From: a virus
Virus record (IMG/VR): IMGVR_UViG_3300027973_000043
Span: 18,489-82,488 of that record
Direction: 5' to 3' (one strand)
DNA: 64,000 nucleotides
Positions 1 to 7,719 of this stretch are shown piece after piece. The position numbers were made by a program, and so were the translations under genes. The stretch's first letter is position 1; every line of letters starts with the position of its first letter. The notes below the pieces were generated by a model. That model worked only from the letters and a program-made list of their open reading frames with translations, ran no database searches and was not told the DNA's origin.

Positions 1-52
1 ACCCATAGATATTATTAACGGAGGAACACTATTACGCGATATTATAATCTAA
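1..52 (+). CDS. C-terminal end of a DUF1501-type protein (partial, cut by window edge)
   Basis: Reading from base 2 gives 16 codons and a TAA at 50-52. The peptide PIDIINGGTLLRDIII lines up with the end of the DUF1501 remnant at 1038-1202 (PVDIVRDGKILTDIIA), so I read it as the last residues of another DUF1501 paralogue that begins left of the window. Its stop overlaps the stop of the opposing HNH gene. Only the tail is visible, so the family call rests on this short match and on the neighbouring DUF1501 copies. Confidence 0.5.
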   Translation, partial: PIDIINGGTLLRDIII

Positions 53-1032
53 CGATCTTTTGTTTCATTCTTTCCAATATGACAATTAATGCATAGAAGT
101 TGACATTTCTTAACTTCCTCGTTTATTTCGTCTATAGTTCTATATGATAATTCTTTTATATTTAATTCAAATTTTTTATCATACAAATGGTCAAACGATA
201 GTGTTGCGGTGTATTTGGAATTCCAGCCACATTCAGAACAAACATTTCCTAATTGTTCTATAAGAATTTCTTTTATTTGCTGTCCTTTTCTTATTTTTCG
301 TTTATTTTTAGCGTTTTGGTGCTCAATCACATGACAATTGTGACATAATAGCACACATTTATCTAATTCATTTAATATTTCATTCATTGAATATTTTAAT
401 AAGTTACTTTGATCTAGAGTAAATTTTTTATCCCTGATATGATGAAAACAATATTTAGATAATTCATCAAAATACGTCTTACATATTTGACAACAACCAC
501 CTTTTAACTGTACAAGTTCTTTTTTTATATTTATTGCGCGTTCTTTATAAACATGTTTTTTCGGTCTTTTACATTCTCGACAACAAAATATTTGTTTACA
601 AGAACCTTTAAAATAATTATCACAACTCTGACATTTTTTAGTGTAAATTTGGGTGTTGTTTTTAGTTCTTACTTCAGAGAGTCTATTATTTCTATGACAT
701 TGTTTAGAACAGAATTTCGATCTTATATGCGACGATACGAAATCCTTTTGACAAGAATCACATTTCTTTGTAAAATTTTTACGTGTTGTACTACATTTAG
801 TGGAGCAAAATAATTTACTTTCATGTGGTTTAGTAAAAAATTCGATTGAACAAGTAGGACATTTTTTTGGTATGTTTCTAATTTTATATTCTCCATTACA
901 TTTATTACTACAGAATTTGTTTACACGATCTTTTCTATAATATAATTTTCCCTTAATAGTACTCGATTGATATAAATCCATTTCTTTGTTACAATTTAGA
1001 CAGTTTGTTTTATAACTATGTAGTTCATCCAT
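49..1032 (-). CDS. HNH homing-type endonuclease with multiple zinc knuckles
   Basis: This 327-residue protein probably cuts DNA and behaves as a free-standing homing endonuclease. The N-terminal half holds about four or five CxxC...C(S/C)xxC treble-clef or zinc-ribbon units (for example CLNC...FCSNKC, CPTC...FCSTKC, CDSC...FCSKQC). The C-terminal half holds two HNH-like modules: CQIC...HH...CVLLCHNCH and CSEC...FDHL...CQLLCINCH. I chose the ATG at 1032, which gives MDELHSYKTNC and puts the first zinc knuckle near the start; an upstream start exists in frame. The gene sits between two DUF1501 3' ends, which suggests insertion into a DUF1501 locus. Tandem double HNH modules are less usual. Confidence 0.85.
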   Translation of the reverse strand: MDELHSYKTNCLNCNKEMDLYQSSTIKGKLYYRKDRVNKFCSNKCNGEYKIRNIPKKCPTCSIEFFTKPHESKLFCSTKCSTTRKNFTKKCDSCQKDFVSSHIRSKFCSKQCHRNNRLSEVRTKNNTQIYTKKCQSCDNYFKGSCKQIFCCRECKRPKKHVYKERAINIKKELVQLKGGCCQICKTYFDELSKYCFHHIRDKKFTLDQSNLLKYSMNEILNELDKCVLLCHNCHVIEHQNAKNKRKIRKGQQIKEILIEQLGNVCSECGWNSKYTATLSFDHLYDKKFELNIKELSYRTIDEINEEVKKCQLLCINCHIGKNETKDR

Positions 1033-1037
1033 ATAGT

Positions 1038-1202
1038 TACTTATTTGGAAGAACTGCAAAAGTAAAAATATCTCCTGAAAATCTTGCAGCAACCATGTAT
1101 TCTCTTATGGGAATAAATTATGAGAAACGCTTAATGACAAGCGATTTACGTCCAGTTGATATTGTAAGAGATGGAAAAATTTTAACTGATATTATAGCTT
1201 AA
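1038..1202 (+). pseudogene. Remnant: C-terminal end of a DUF1501 paralogue
   Basis: An open frame without a credible start reads YLFGRTAKVKISPENLAAT, then MYSLMGIN, and ends PVDIVRDGKILTDIIA. The ENLAATMYSLMGI part is the typical end of DUF1501 proteins and parallels ELNATIGYLLGI in the intact gene at 6393-7685. The frame starts exactly where the HNH gene begins on the other strand, so the rest of the gene was lost or displaced by that insertion. Inference: 3' remnant, not expressed. Confidence 0.7.
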
Positions 1203-1385
1203 AAAGCGATTGGATCAGTTACTACAATTTCTCCTGTTGATGGACGCATCATAAAATTACCAGAATGTAGATCATATAAATGTGTTTTGTTATTTTTTTT
1301 CTAAAAATTTTCTAAGTCTATAAAAAGTTTTAAAAATTTCAAGATCTCTGTTAACGTTTTGTTCATAAAAATATTTAAAATTCAT
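1199..1385 (-). pseudogene. Degenerate paralogue of the kinase-like gene at 1417-2163
   Basis: Read on the minus strand from ATG 1385, the first frame gives MNFKYFYEQNVN... for 31 codons, with the same N-terminal motif as the neighbouring kinase-like gene. After a run of eight A the reading continues in another frame as THLYDLHSGNFMMRPSTGEI and VVTDPIAF, then TAA at 1199-1201. The intact gene has DLHSGNFMIRPSTGEI and VITDPVA. So the 5' end and the catalytic tail are kept, the middle is deleted, and a frameshift separates them. It converges with the DUF1501 remnant; their stops overlap. Confidence 0.75.
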
Positions 1386-1390
1386 AAAGT

Positions 1391-1398
1391 TATTTATA
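1391..1398 (-). promoter_or_regulatory. T4-type late promoter word TATAAATA before the kinase pseudogene
   Basis: The plus strand reads TATTTATA, that is TATAAATA on the minus strand, five bases before ATG 1385. The same arrangement is seen before intact genes with the same N-terminal motif, such as 12016-12423. Known: T4 late promoters are recognised by a phage sigma factor through this word. That it works here is inferred. Confidence 0.5.
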
Positions 1399-1416
1399 TT
1401 ATACAATATAATCCTG

Positions 1417-2163
1417 TTAAGCTACAGGATCAGTTATAACAATTTCTCCTGTTGATGGACGAATCATAAAATTTCCGCTGTGTAGATCAAAAGCACAGTA
1501 TTTGTGGTTCATTTCTAAATACTTAGAAAGTTCATATAGTGCTCTAGCAAGAGGTAGATTATCTTCTATGAAAAACTCTACTCTTCTTAATAAGCGATCA
1601 TGATGGGATATTTTTTGTCTAAAATCTTTTTCAGGCGTATCTTGATTCTTTACAACGTAATATTGTTTCATAGAATTTTCGTCTTTTTTAACTTTGTTCA
1701 TAAAACCATCAACCACTGTTTCCAAAGAGCGATTTCCAATAGTGGTAGAAGATAGATAACCTCCGAAAGATAAAGCTAAATTATTTCTCCAATTTGAAAA
1801 ATTTGCTTTCTTTAATTTTTCAATTGCTACTAAACCTACATTATCTCCCTTTGGAATAATATCTATTGATTTAACTTTAACAATGTGTGGGTTGTTTTGA
1901 TGTCTTTCTAAAAAGCGAAGAAAAGCTAAATAACACTGATCAGTGAACAGTTTCATAACATAGTCTTTTTCTGGATGTTCAAAAACTTTTGCAAAACTAC
2001 CTGATCCTATTTCTTTCCAACCATTTGCTTTTAATCGGTCGTAAACCATGTCAAAATCTTCATTATCGTTTATATCTTCAGATGACGAAGAACTAAAATT
2101 TGCTGTATTGTATTCGTCACTTTCTTTTAAATATCTGTTAATATAAAAATCTTTGAATTTCAT
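1417..2163 (-). CDS. Protein-kinase-fold phosphotransferase with putative capsid-targeting N-terminus
   Basis: 248 residues. A glycine-rich loop (GSGSFAKVFEHPEKDYVMKLF) is followed much later by DLHSGNFMIRPSTGEIVITD, which carries the catalytic Asp, the Asn of the catalytic loop and the metal-binding Asp of kinase or aminoglycoside-phosphotransferase folds. ATG 2163 gives MKFKDFYINRYLKESDE, matching the N-terminal motif of several other genes here. A serine/acid-rich linker separates this peptide from the kinase fold. AATAAATATAATT precedes the ATG, a late-promoter-like setting. Substrate unknown: a host protein or a small molecule are both possible. A broken paralogue lies just downstream. 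Confidence 0.75.
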   Translation of the reverse strand: MKFKDFYINRYLKESDEYNTANFSSSSSEDINDNEDFDMVYDRLKANGWKEIGSGSFAKVFEHPEKDYVMKLFTDQCYLAFLRFLERHQNNPHIVKVKSIDIIPKGDNVGLVAIEKLKKANFSNWRNNLALSFGGYLSSTTIGNRSLETVVDGFMNKVKKDENSMKQYYVVKNQDTPEKDFRQKISHHDRLLRRVEFFIEDNLPLARALYELSKYLEMNHKYCAFDLHSGNFMIRPSTGEIVITDPVA

Positions 2164-2215
2164 AATTATATTTATTAGAACTTGACATAATAGCAGTATA
2201 AGAGTAAAGTCACCC

Positions 2216-2839
2216 ATGACTATTAACCAAGTTTGGACTGAAAAGTATCGCCCACAAAACATTGAAGACGTTATTTTAAATGACAAAGAAAAAGAGTATT
2301 TCTCTTCTCTTAAAGAAGTTCCAAATAATCTTCTTCTTGTAGGAAGTCCAGGCATCGGGAAGAGTACAATTGCAAAGATTCTTGCTAAAAAGTTTTCACC
2401 AAATTCTTACATGTATATTAATGCATCTGAACAAGGTAACATTGATACAGTAAGAAACTTGATTAGTGAATTTATATCTGTAATGAGTATTGACGGCAAT
2501 CAAAAAATTGTTATTTTAGATGAATGTTTGGAAGAAAATACTCTAGTTTCAATTCTAAAAGATGGGTCTGAACAAAAAATTCCCATTAAAGATGTTGACC
2601 CTGATAATGATTTGGTGAAGACGTATAATTTCGATTTATCTCGAATTGAATATAGACCGTTTTTTAAGATTGATAAAGGGGTTCAAGAAGTTTATGAAGT
2701 AGAATTTGAAAACGGAGAGTTTATTGTTTGTACAGAAGATCATAAATGGTACGTAGAAGACTCTATGACAGGAGAAATCACAAGAAAAAAATTAAAAGAT
2801 ATTATTTCTAATAATATTTTGGAAATTCTTACAGTTTGA
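2216..2839 (+). CDS. 44: Sliding-clamp loader ATPase, N-terminal part fused to split-intein N half
   Basis: Residues 1-103 are the start of a T4 gp44-like AAA+ clamp loader: WTEKYRP near the N-terminus, Walker A GSPGIGKST at about 43-51, and the beginning of Walker B (KIVILDE). At residue 104 a Cys starts an intein N half (CLEENTLVSI... with block B-like CTEDHKWY) that runs to the stop at residue 207. The other half of both intein and enzyme is encoded at 3776-4492, after a separate endonuclease gene. This is the 'fractured gene' split-intein arrangement. Trans-splicing would rebuild VILDE-CDGMS, the complete Walker B region, and a protein of about 301 residues, close to T4 gp44. Confidence 0.9.
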   Translation: MTINQVWTEKYRPQNIEDVILNDKEKEYFSSLKEVPNNLLLVGSPGIGKSTIAKILAKKFSPNSYMYINASEQGNIDTVRNLISEFISVMSIDGNQKIVILDECLEENTLVSILKDGSEQKIPIKDVDPDNDLVKTYNFDLSRIEYRPFFKIDKGVQEVYEVEFENGEFIVCTEDHKWYVEDSMTGEITRKKLKDIISNNILEILTV

Positions 2840-2860
2840 CGGAATATATATACTTGCTCA

Positions 2861-2868
2861 TATAAATA
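2861..2868 (+). promoter_or_regulatory. Late-promoter word TATAAATA before the endonuclease gene
   Basis: An exact TATAAATA ends six bases before ATG 2875. It gives the free-standing endonuclease gene its own start signal, separate from the clamp loader halves. A TTGACG at 2836-2841 could also serve as a -35 box. Confidence 0.5.
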
Positions 2869-2874
2869 ATATAT

Positions 2875-3795
2875 ATGGGCGGAAATACATTACGAAGGCA
2901 AAATTATACTAAAGAAGAAATCGAAAATTTTTATAATTTATATAAAAACAAAAATATAGAATTTTATAACCCTATTACTGGAAAAATATTAAAAAATAAA
3001 ATAGCTTGGAAAGCTAGTCTTTCTGTAAAGATGTTTCCTGATTGTCTTCGTTATTTTTTATATCTAGACCATTCACCAGCATATAGTGAATATTCGGGGG
3101 AAAGATTGACATTTGAAGATTTTAATTTAAAGAGAGGCTTTTGTAGATTTTCTAAAGACGAGATAGATAAGAAAGTATGGACTAAAAACTATATTACTTC
3201 TGAAAAAACAAAATCTCTTTTATCTAAAAGAATTAAAGAGATTATGGATTCTGAACAGGGTATAGAAATAAGGAAAAAAATGACTGTTTCCCATAAAAAA
3301 TTCAATAATTCAGAAAGGGGAAAGCAGATACAAAAAGAAAAAGCTAAAAAACAATCAGATTATCTCAAAAAACAAATATTAGAAGGTAAATTTACACCAA
3401 ACGTTACAAATACATGGACACATTGGAATGCTCAAATTACTATAGATGATAATATTTATAAATTTAGAAGTTCATGGGAAGCGTGCTTTTGGTTCTGTAA
3501 TCAGCAGTTATTATACGAAAACATCAGAATCAGAAACGGAGACCGAGTTTATGTTAATGATTTTTATGATGAAAAAAATAGAATTTTATATGAGATAAAA
3601 CCAGTATCTCAATTTAACAAAGAGATCGAAAAAATAAACACTTTTATAAATTATTGTTTGAGTAATAATATGAAATTTATATGGATAAATGAGAATAATA
3701 TACATAATTTTTTAAATATTAATTTAATAAACAATAACGAATCTGCTAAAGAACAATACAAAAAGGTACAAAAATATGCAAAAATTAAGAATTAA
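2875..3795 (+). CDS. Free-standing homing endonuclease between split-intein halves
   Basis: 306 residues, in a different frame from both clamp loader genes, so it is a separate gene. The N-terminal half is lysine-rich and probably binds DNA; it contains a helix-rich stretch with SERGKQIQKEKAKKQ. The C-terminal half has WTHWNAQITI, FRSSWEACFWF, VYVNDFYDEKNRILYEIKP, a layout of acidic and Lys residues like PD-(D/E)XK or Vsr-like nucleases. Known: Vsr-like endonucleases occupy this position in phage fractured genes. The exact family is my inference. Its 3' end overlaps the start of the intein C half by 20 bases. Confidence 0.75.
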   Translation: MGGNTLRRQNYTKEEIENFYNLYKNKNIEFYNPITGKILKNKIAWKASLSVKMFPDCLRYFLYLDHSPAYSEYSGERLTFEDFNLKRGFCRFSKDEIDKKVWTKNYITSEKTKSLLSKRIKEIMDSEQGIEIRKKMTVSHKKFNNSERGKQIQKEKAKKQSDYLKKQILEGKFTPNVTNTWTHWNAQITIDDNIYKFRSSWEACFWFCNQQLLYENIRIRNGDRVYVNDFYDEKNRILYEIKPVSQFNKEIEKINTFINYCLSNNMKFIWINENNIHNFLNINLINNNESAKEQYKKVQKYAKIKN

Positions 3796-4492
3796 GAATA
3801 TCAAAAAACTCGAAACACTATCACATGTATATGATTTGAGTGTAGGCGGAACCCATAATTTTTTCGTCGGACAAACAGGAATTATGACAAGTAATTGTGA
3901 TGGCATGTCGATGACGGCACAGCAAGCTCTTCGTTCAGTTATGGAAGATTATCTTGACTCTGTTAAGTTTATTCTTACAGCAAATTATCGAAACAAACTT
4001 ATTGAAGCATTACGTTCTCGTTGTCAAGAGTTTACTTTTACTTGTTCAGAAAAGCAAGTATTGCAAAGAATCGTAAATATTCTCAAATCTGAGAAAGTTT
4101 TGGTTCAAAAAGAAAATCTTGAGAACATTAGAGGTCTTGTAAAAGATCTTTTCCCTGATATTCGTAAAACAATCAACGAGTTGCAACGATGCTGCATCTC
4201 AGGAACATTCATTTATAGCAAGCAGTTAGGAAATGATTTTGCCAGAGAGATTAAAGAAAATCTGAAAGAGGGTAAAGACGTTTTCCAGATTCGTCAAAAG
4301 ATTGTAGATGAAAGTGACAAGTTCGGAAATGATTATCATAGTCTTATGAAAGACTTGTTCCACTTGTATGTAAGAGAGTGTAATAGTATTGCAAGTATTC
4401 TTATCAGCGAGTATATGTATCGACATTCTTTTGTAATGGACCCAGAAGTTAATTTCTCTGCACTATTATTCAATTTAAAAAGTAAACTCTGA
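3776..4492 (+). CDS. 44: Split-intein C half fused to the C-terminal part of the clamp loader ATPase
   Basis: The first 40 residues (MQKLRIKNIKKLE... VYDLSVGGTHNFFVG... MTSN) are an intein C half with its block F and terminal Asn. The penultimate residue is Ser instead of the usual His. Residue 41 is Cys, the first C-extein residue: CDGMSMTAQQALRSVMEDY, completing Walker B, followed by ILTANYRNKLIEALRSRC, the sensor 1 and arginine-finger region of clamp loaders. Independent start ATG 3776 has a weak AAGG upstream. The C-extein is 198 residues. Together with 2216-2839 it should form the gp44-like subunit. Confidence 0.9.
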   Translation: MQKLRIKNIKKLETLSHVYDLSVGGTHNFFVGQTGIMTSNCDGMSMTAQQALRSVMEDYLDSVKFILTANYRNKLIEALRSRCQEFTFTCSEKQVLQRIVNILKSEKVLVQKENLENIRGLVKDLFPDIRKTINELQRCCISGTFIYSKQLGNDFAREIKENLKEGKDVFQIRQKIVDESDKFGNDYHSLMKDLFHLYVRECNSIASILISEYMYRHSFVMDPEVNFSALLFNLKSKL

Positions 4493-4497
4493 TTAAA

Positions 4498-6258
4498 ATG
4501 AAAGAAAAGAGTTATTTGGTAAGTATGTTATCAGGTATGCAAAAAATCTTAGTCATTTTAATGTTCTCTCTCTTTTCGGTATCTGCTTTTGCAACAAATG
4601 AATTAGACGGCGTTTTAAGAACTTATTACGTTAAAAATACAGTTAAAGGTAATGCAAAATTAACAGATGAATATACTTGGATTAAACGTGTTTATGTTGA
4701 TCTGGCAGGAAGAATTCCTACATATAATGAAATTGATACGTTTATAAAAGATAAAGATTCTCAGAAAAAAGAAAAGACTGTTGATAAAATATTGTTGTCT
4801 GAGGATTATGTTAATAATTATTATAATTTTTGGGCTGATATTTTTCGTATCAGACCTGAAAGACTTGCTGATGATGTAGCACTCTTAAAGTCATATCCTT
4901 ACATAGATTATGTAAAATCATTTGTAAGAAACGACAAATCCTACAAAGATTTTGTTTATTCTTTACTTTCTGCGGATGGTAAATTCTCTGACAATGGTGC
5001 TGCTGGATATATGCTTCGTGACAATGGTATGCCTCTTGACAATCTTGCTACAAGTTTACAGCTTTTTATAGGCAAAGACTTAGCTTGTGCGCAGTGTCAC
5101 GATGATCCATTTCAAGACTATACTCAAATGCAGTTTTATCAAATGGCATCTTTTTTTAACTCTTTAGATACAAGAGAAAGAAGAAAAGAATATAATGATA
5201 TTATTAAAAAAGTAGATAACGAGATTAAAGAGATTACAAAAAAAGACCGTATAGACAATAATGTTCGTCAATTATTATCAGCAAATCTTTTTAATTTAAA
5301 AGATGATGATAATAAAACATTAAAACTTCCTCATGATTATAGGTATAAAGATGCAAAACCTTTTGACGTTGTTGAACCAAATACACTTGACAGCAAATTT
5401 AAAAGTATAAAAGAAAATAAAAGAGATGTTGCTTCTAAATGGATTGTTGAACACGAAGACTTTACACACTCTATTTCAAATAGAGTGTGGGCGAATATTG
5501 TAGGAAAAGCACTTATAGTTCCTGAAACAAACTTTATTTTATCAGATTATCCAGAAGGTGAAGTGTTAACTTTTCTTGGAGATTATTTCAAACAACATAA
5601 CTACAGCATTAAAAGTCTTCTTCGTCTTATATCAACCAGTGACTTTTATAACAGAGAAGCATATACTGGAAAAGATGAAAGTTATGCTTATCAATCTATA
5701 CTTGTAAAAAGAATGAATGCATACCAGATTTGGGACAGCATTTTAACTCTTGTAGTTCCTGATGTAAATTATAGTCGTTTTTCTTTTTCTGAATATTCTA
5801 ATCTTGTAAAAATTGATTGGAAAGATATTAATGGAAAATATCTTCTTCAAAAAGTTGAAGACCTTCGAAACTATGATCGTCTAATTAATCAAAAATTTTT
5901 AAAATATAAAAATATAGATTTGGTGCGTGCATCATATCTTATGAATCGTAACTCTTTTGTAGGTCAATTTTTAAAAGAATATGGCAGTAGTGATCGTGTT
6001 CTTATTGACTCAAGTAATGACAAAGGTAGTATAACACAAGTTTTAACTATTATGAATTCACCAATCGTTGAACTTTTAATAGATAAAAAAAGTCAAATTT
6101 ATCAAAACTTCTCAAAAGATAAACAAAAGGACAGCTTGTTTTTAAGTATACTAAGTCGTCCTAGTAAAGTTGACGAAAGAGTAATTTTATCAAAAACTCA
6201 AACAGATGATCTTGTATGGGCTTTGATTAACTCAAGAGAATTTTTATTTAGAAAATAA
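4498..6258 (+). CDS. Exported DUF1549/DUF1553 family protein
   Basis: Up to 586 residues. A Sec-type signal peptide is visible (MQKILVILMFSLFSVSAFA, from a possible second start at 4537). The DUF1549 part has WIKRVYVDLAGRIPTYNEI and the family hallmark LACAQCHDDPF, a CxxCH. The DUF1553 part has SNRVWANIVGKALIVPE and ends DLVWALINSREFLF, as the family does. Known: in Planctomycetes and Verrucomicrobia such genes are paired with DUF1501 genes; the biochemical role is not established. Here it starts five bases after the clamp loader and lies before a DUF1501 gene, so the host-type pair is kept in the phage. Confidence 0.85.
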   Translation: MKEKSYLVSMLSGMQKILVILMFSLFSVSAFATNELDGVLRTYYVKNTVKGNAKLTDEYTWIKRVYVDLAGRIPTYNEIDTFIKDKDSQKKEKTVDKILLSEDYVNNYYNFWADIFRIRPERLADDVALLKSYPYIDYVKSFVRNDKSYKDFVYSLLSADGKFSDNGAAGYMLRDNGMPLDNLATSLQLFIGKDLACAQCHDDPFQDYTQMQFYQMASFFNSLDTRERRKEYNDIIKKVDNEIKEITKKDRIDNNVRQLLSANLFNLKDDDNKTLKLPHDYRYKDAKPFDVVEPNTLDSKFKSIKENKRDVASKWIVEHEDFTHSISNRVWANIVGKALIVPETNFILSDYPEGEVLTFLGDYFKQHNYSIKSLLRLISTSDFYNREAYTGKDESYAYQSILVKRMNAYQIWDSILTLVVPDVNYSRFSFSEYSNLVKIDWKDINGKYLLQKVEDLRNYDRLINQKFLKYKNIDLVRASYLMNRNSFVGQFLKEYGSSDRVLIDSSNDKGSITQVLTIMNSPIVELLIDKKSQIYQNFSKDKQKDSLFLSILSRPSKVDERVILSKTQTDDLVWALINSREFLFRK

Positions 6259-6259
6259 T

Positions 6260-6430
6260 ATGGAAGAAATATTAATACTTCAAGAAGAAGAAAACGCAAG
6301 AAAAGAAAAAAGATTTTACGATTCTATTGTAGCTGCATCAAGTTACATAGAAAATAATAAATCTAAAAATATTGAAGATATAGAACAAAATTATGGAAAA
6401 AAACCTCAACCTCAGTTGCTCTCTTGGTAG
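6260..6430 (+). CDS. Small hypothetical protein between the DUF1549 and DUF1501 genes
   Basis: 56 codons from an ATG two bases after the previous stop (MEEILILQEEENARKEKR...). It is charged, helix-prone and lacks a signal peptide. Its 3' end overlaps the DUF1501 gene by 38 bases in another frame. The tight spacing suggests it is translated as part of the operon, perhaps only as a coupling peptide. No family recognised. Confidence 0.5.
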   Translation: MEEILILQEEENARKEKRFYDSIVAASSYIENNKSKNIEDIEQNYGKKPQPQLLSW

Positions 6431-7685
6431 AAGAGATTTCATCGAAAAACTCGCATACACAACATTTGGTGTTAGTGTATTAAGTACTCCTTCTTTAGCA
6501 GAAAATGTTTCTTCTGCTTTTTTCGGCAAAGCTAAACACATTATTTACATTTATAACAATGGTGGTATGAGTCATTTAGATTCATTTGATCCTAAAGGTG
6601 AAAATGTAATGGGTGGCGTTAAAAGTGTTCAAACAAGTGGAGACTTTCAAGTTTCTGAATATTTCAAAGAATTAGCAAAGCACGGTGACAAGTTTTCTCT
6701 ATTAAGAGGAATGACATCTAAAACAGGCGCACACTCACAAGGTCAATATCTTATGAGAACTTCTTATAATAAAAACGGTTTAACAATTCACCCTGCAATG
6801 GGTGCAATAAGCTCATATCTATTAGGCAAAAGTCATGATAGCATTCCTGATAATATTCTTATCTCTGGTGATAATGATCATCCAAGAGAAGGTTATCTAG
6901 ATAAAAAATTTACTCCTCTTCCTATTATAAATCCAAACGAAGGACTTCGTTTTAGTAAATTGTCTGTTAGTGAAAGTGGTCTTAACAATAGACTCAGCGT
7001 GTTAAATGCTCTTGACAGAAATTTCCGAGAAGGCTATGGAGTAAAGGATGTTAATTCGTATAATGTTCTTTATGATGAAACTCTTAAACTTTTAAAAAGT
7101 GAAGACTTAGACTCTTTTGATCTTACCAAAGAAACCCCTGAAAATCGTGACCGTTATGGACGTAGCAACTTTGGTCAAGGTTGCCTTCTTGCTAAACGCT
7201 TAATCTCTCGCGGAGTGCGTTACATAGAGATTGGTGACGGTGGCTGGGACATGCACAATGACATTAGCACAGCAATGACTAACAAAGCAGAATACTATGA
7301 TAAAGCATTAGCTTCTCTTTTTAGTGATTTAAGTGAAAGTGGATTATTAAAAGAAACTCTTGTTGTAATTGCAACAGAGTTTGGTAGAACAATAGATTCT
7401 AAAAACGAGAATAATTTACTTGGTTTAAATAAAAATGAAGGTCGTGACCATCATCCAAGTGCTTTTTCATGCCTAATTGGTGGATGTGGTCTTGGTGGTA
7501 AGGTTGTTGGTAAAACCGACGAGAATGGAAGTAAGGTTGTAGAACGTCCAACTGAAATTGGAGAACTTAATGCAACGATTGGGTATCTTCTTGGGATTAA
7601 ACATGATCACGTATGGATGAGTCCAAGTAACCGACCATTCACAGTTGGTAATAAATCTGAACCTATAAAAGAATTAATAGGATAA
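6393..7685 (+). CDS. DUF1501 family protein with Tat signal peptide
   Basis: 430 residues. The N-terminus has a twin-arginine signal, LGRRDFIEKLAYTTFGVSVL, followed by a cleavage-like SLAE. The mature part carries family blocks HIIYIYNNGGMSHLDSFDPK, GQYLMRTSYN, EIGDGGWDMHND, VVIATEFGRT and GRDHHPSAFSCLIGGCGLGG. Known: DUF1501 proteins belong to the alkaline phosphatase/sulfatase-like superfamily and are exported folded. Partner is probably the DUF1549/DUF1553 protein upstream. At least two more DUF1501 3' ends lie near the left edge, so the phage holds several paralogues. Substrate unknown. Confidence 0.9.
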   Translation: MEKNLNLSCSLGRRDFIEKLAYTTFGVSVLSTPSLAENVSSAFFGKAKHIIYIYNNGGMSHLDSFDPKGENVMGGVKSVQTSGDFQVSEYFKELAKHGDKFSLLRGMTSKTGAHSQGQYLMRTSYNKNGLTIHPAMGAISSYLLGKSHDSIPDNILISGDNDHPREGYLDKKFTPLPIINPNEGLRFSKLSVSESGLNNRLSVLNALDRNFREGYGVKDVNSYNVLYDETLKLLKSEDLDSFDLTKETPENRDRYGRSNFGQGCLLAKRLISRGVRYIEIGDGGWDMHNDISTAMTNKAEYYDKALASLFSDLSESGLLKETLVVIATEFGRTIDSKNENNLLGLNKNEGRDHHPSAFSCLIGGCGLGGKVVGKTDENGSKVVERPTEIGELNATIGYLLGIKHDHVWMSPSNRPFTVGNKSEPIKELIG

Positions 7686-7690
7686 AAAAG

Positions 7691-7716
7691 AAAACCCACT
7701 CAATTGAGTGGGTTTT
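7691..7716. terminator. Bidirectional rho-independent terminator
   Basis: A perfect palindrome: A-runs, CCCACTCAATTGAGTGGG, T-run. It separates the convergent DUF1501 gene (plus) and 7720-8211 (minus) and can stop transcription from both sides. Confidence 0.9.
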
Positions 7717-7719
7717 TTA

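Noticed and set aside
2840-3775. A single long intein with a sequencing error in place of three genes
   Set aside because: The endonuclease is in another frame, has its own late-promoter word and ATG, and the C half has an independent start overlapping it. The layout equals known fractured genes.
6393-7685. Annotating DUF1501 as a sulfatase
   Set aside because: Superfamily similarity does not establish the active site; the usual sulfatase CxPSR/SxPSR signature is not visible.
7691-7716. Attachment site core
   Set aside because: The palindrome with A/T runs between convergent genes is a standard bidirectional terminator, and no integrase lies nearby.
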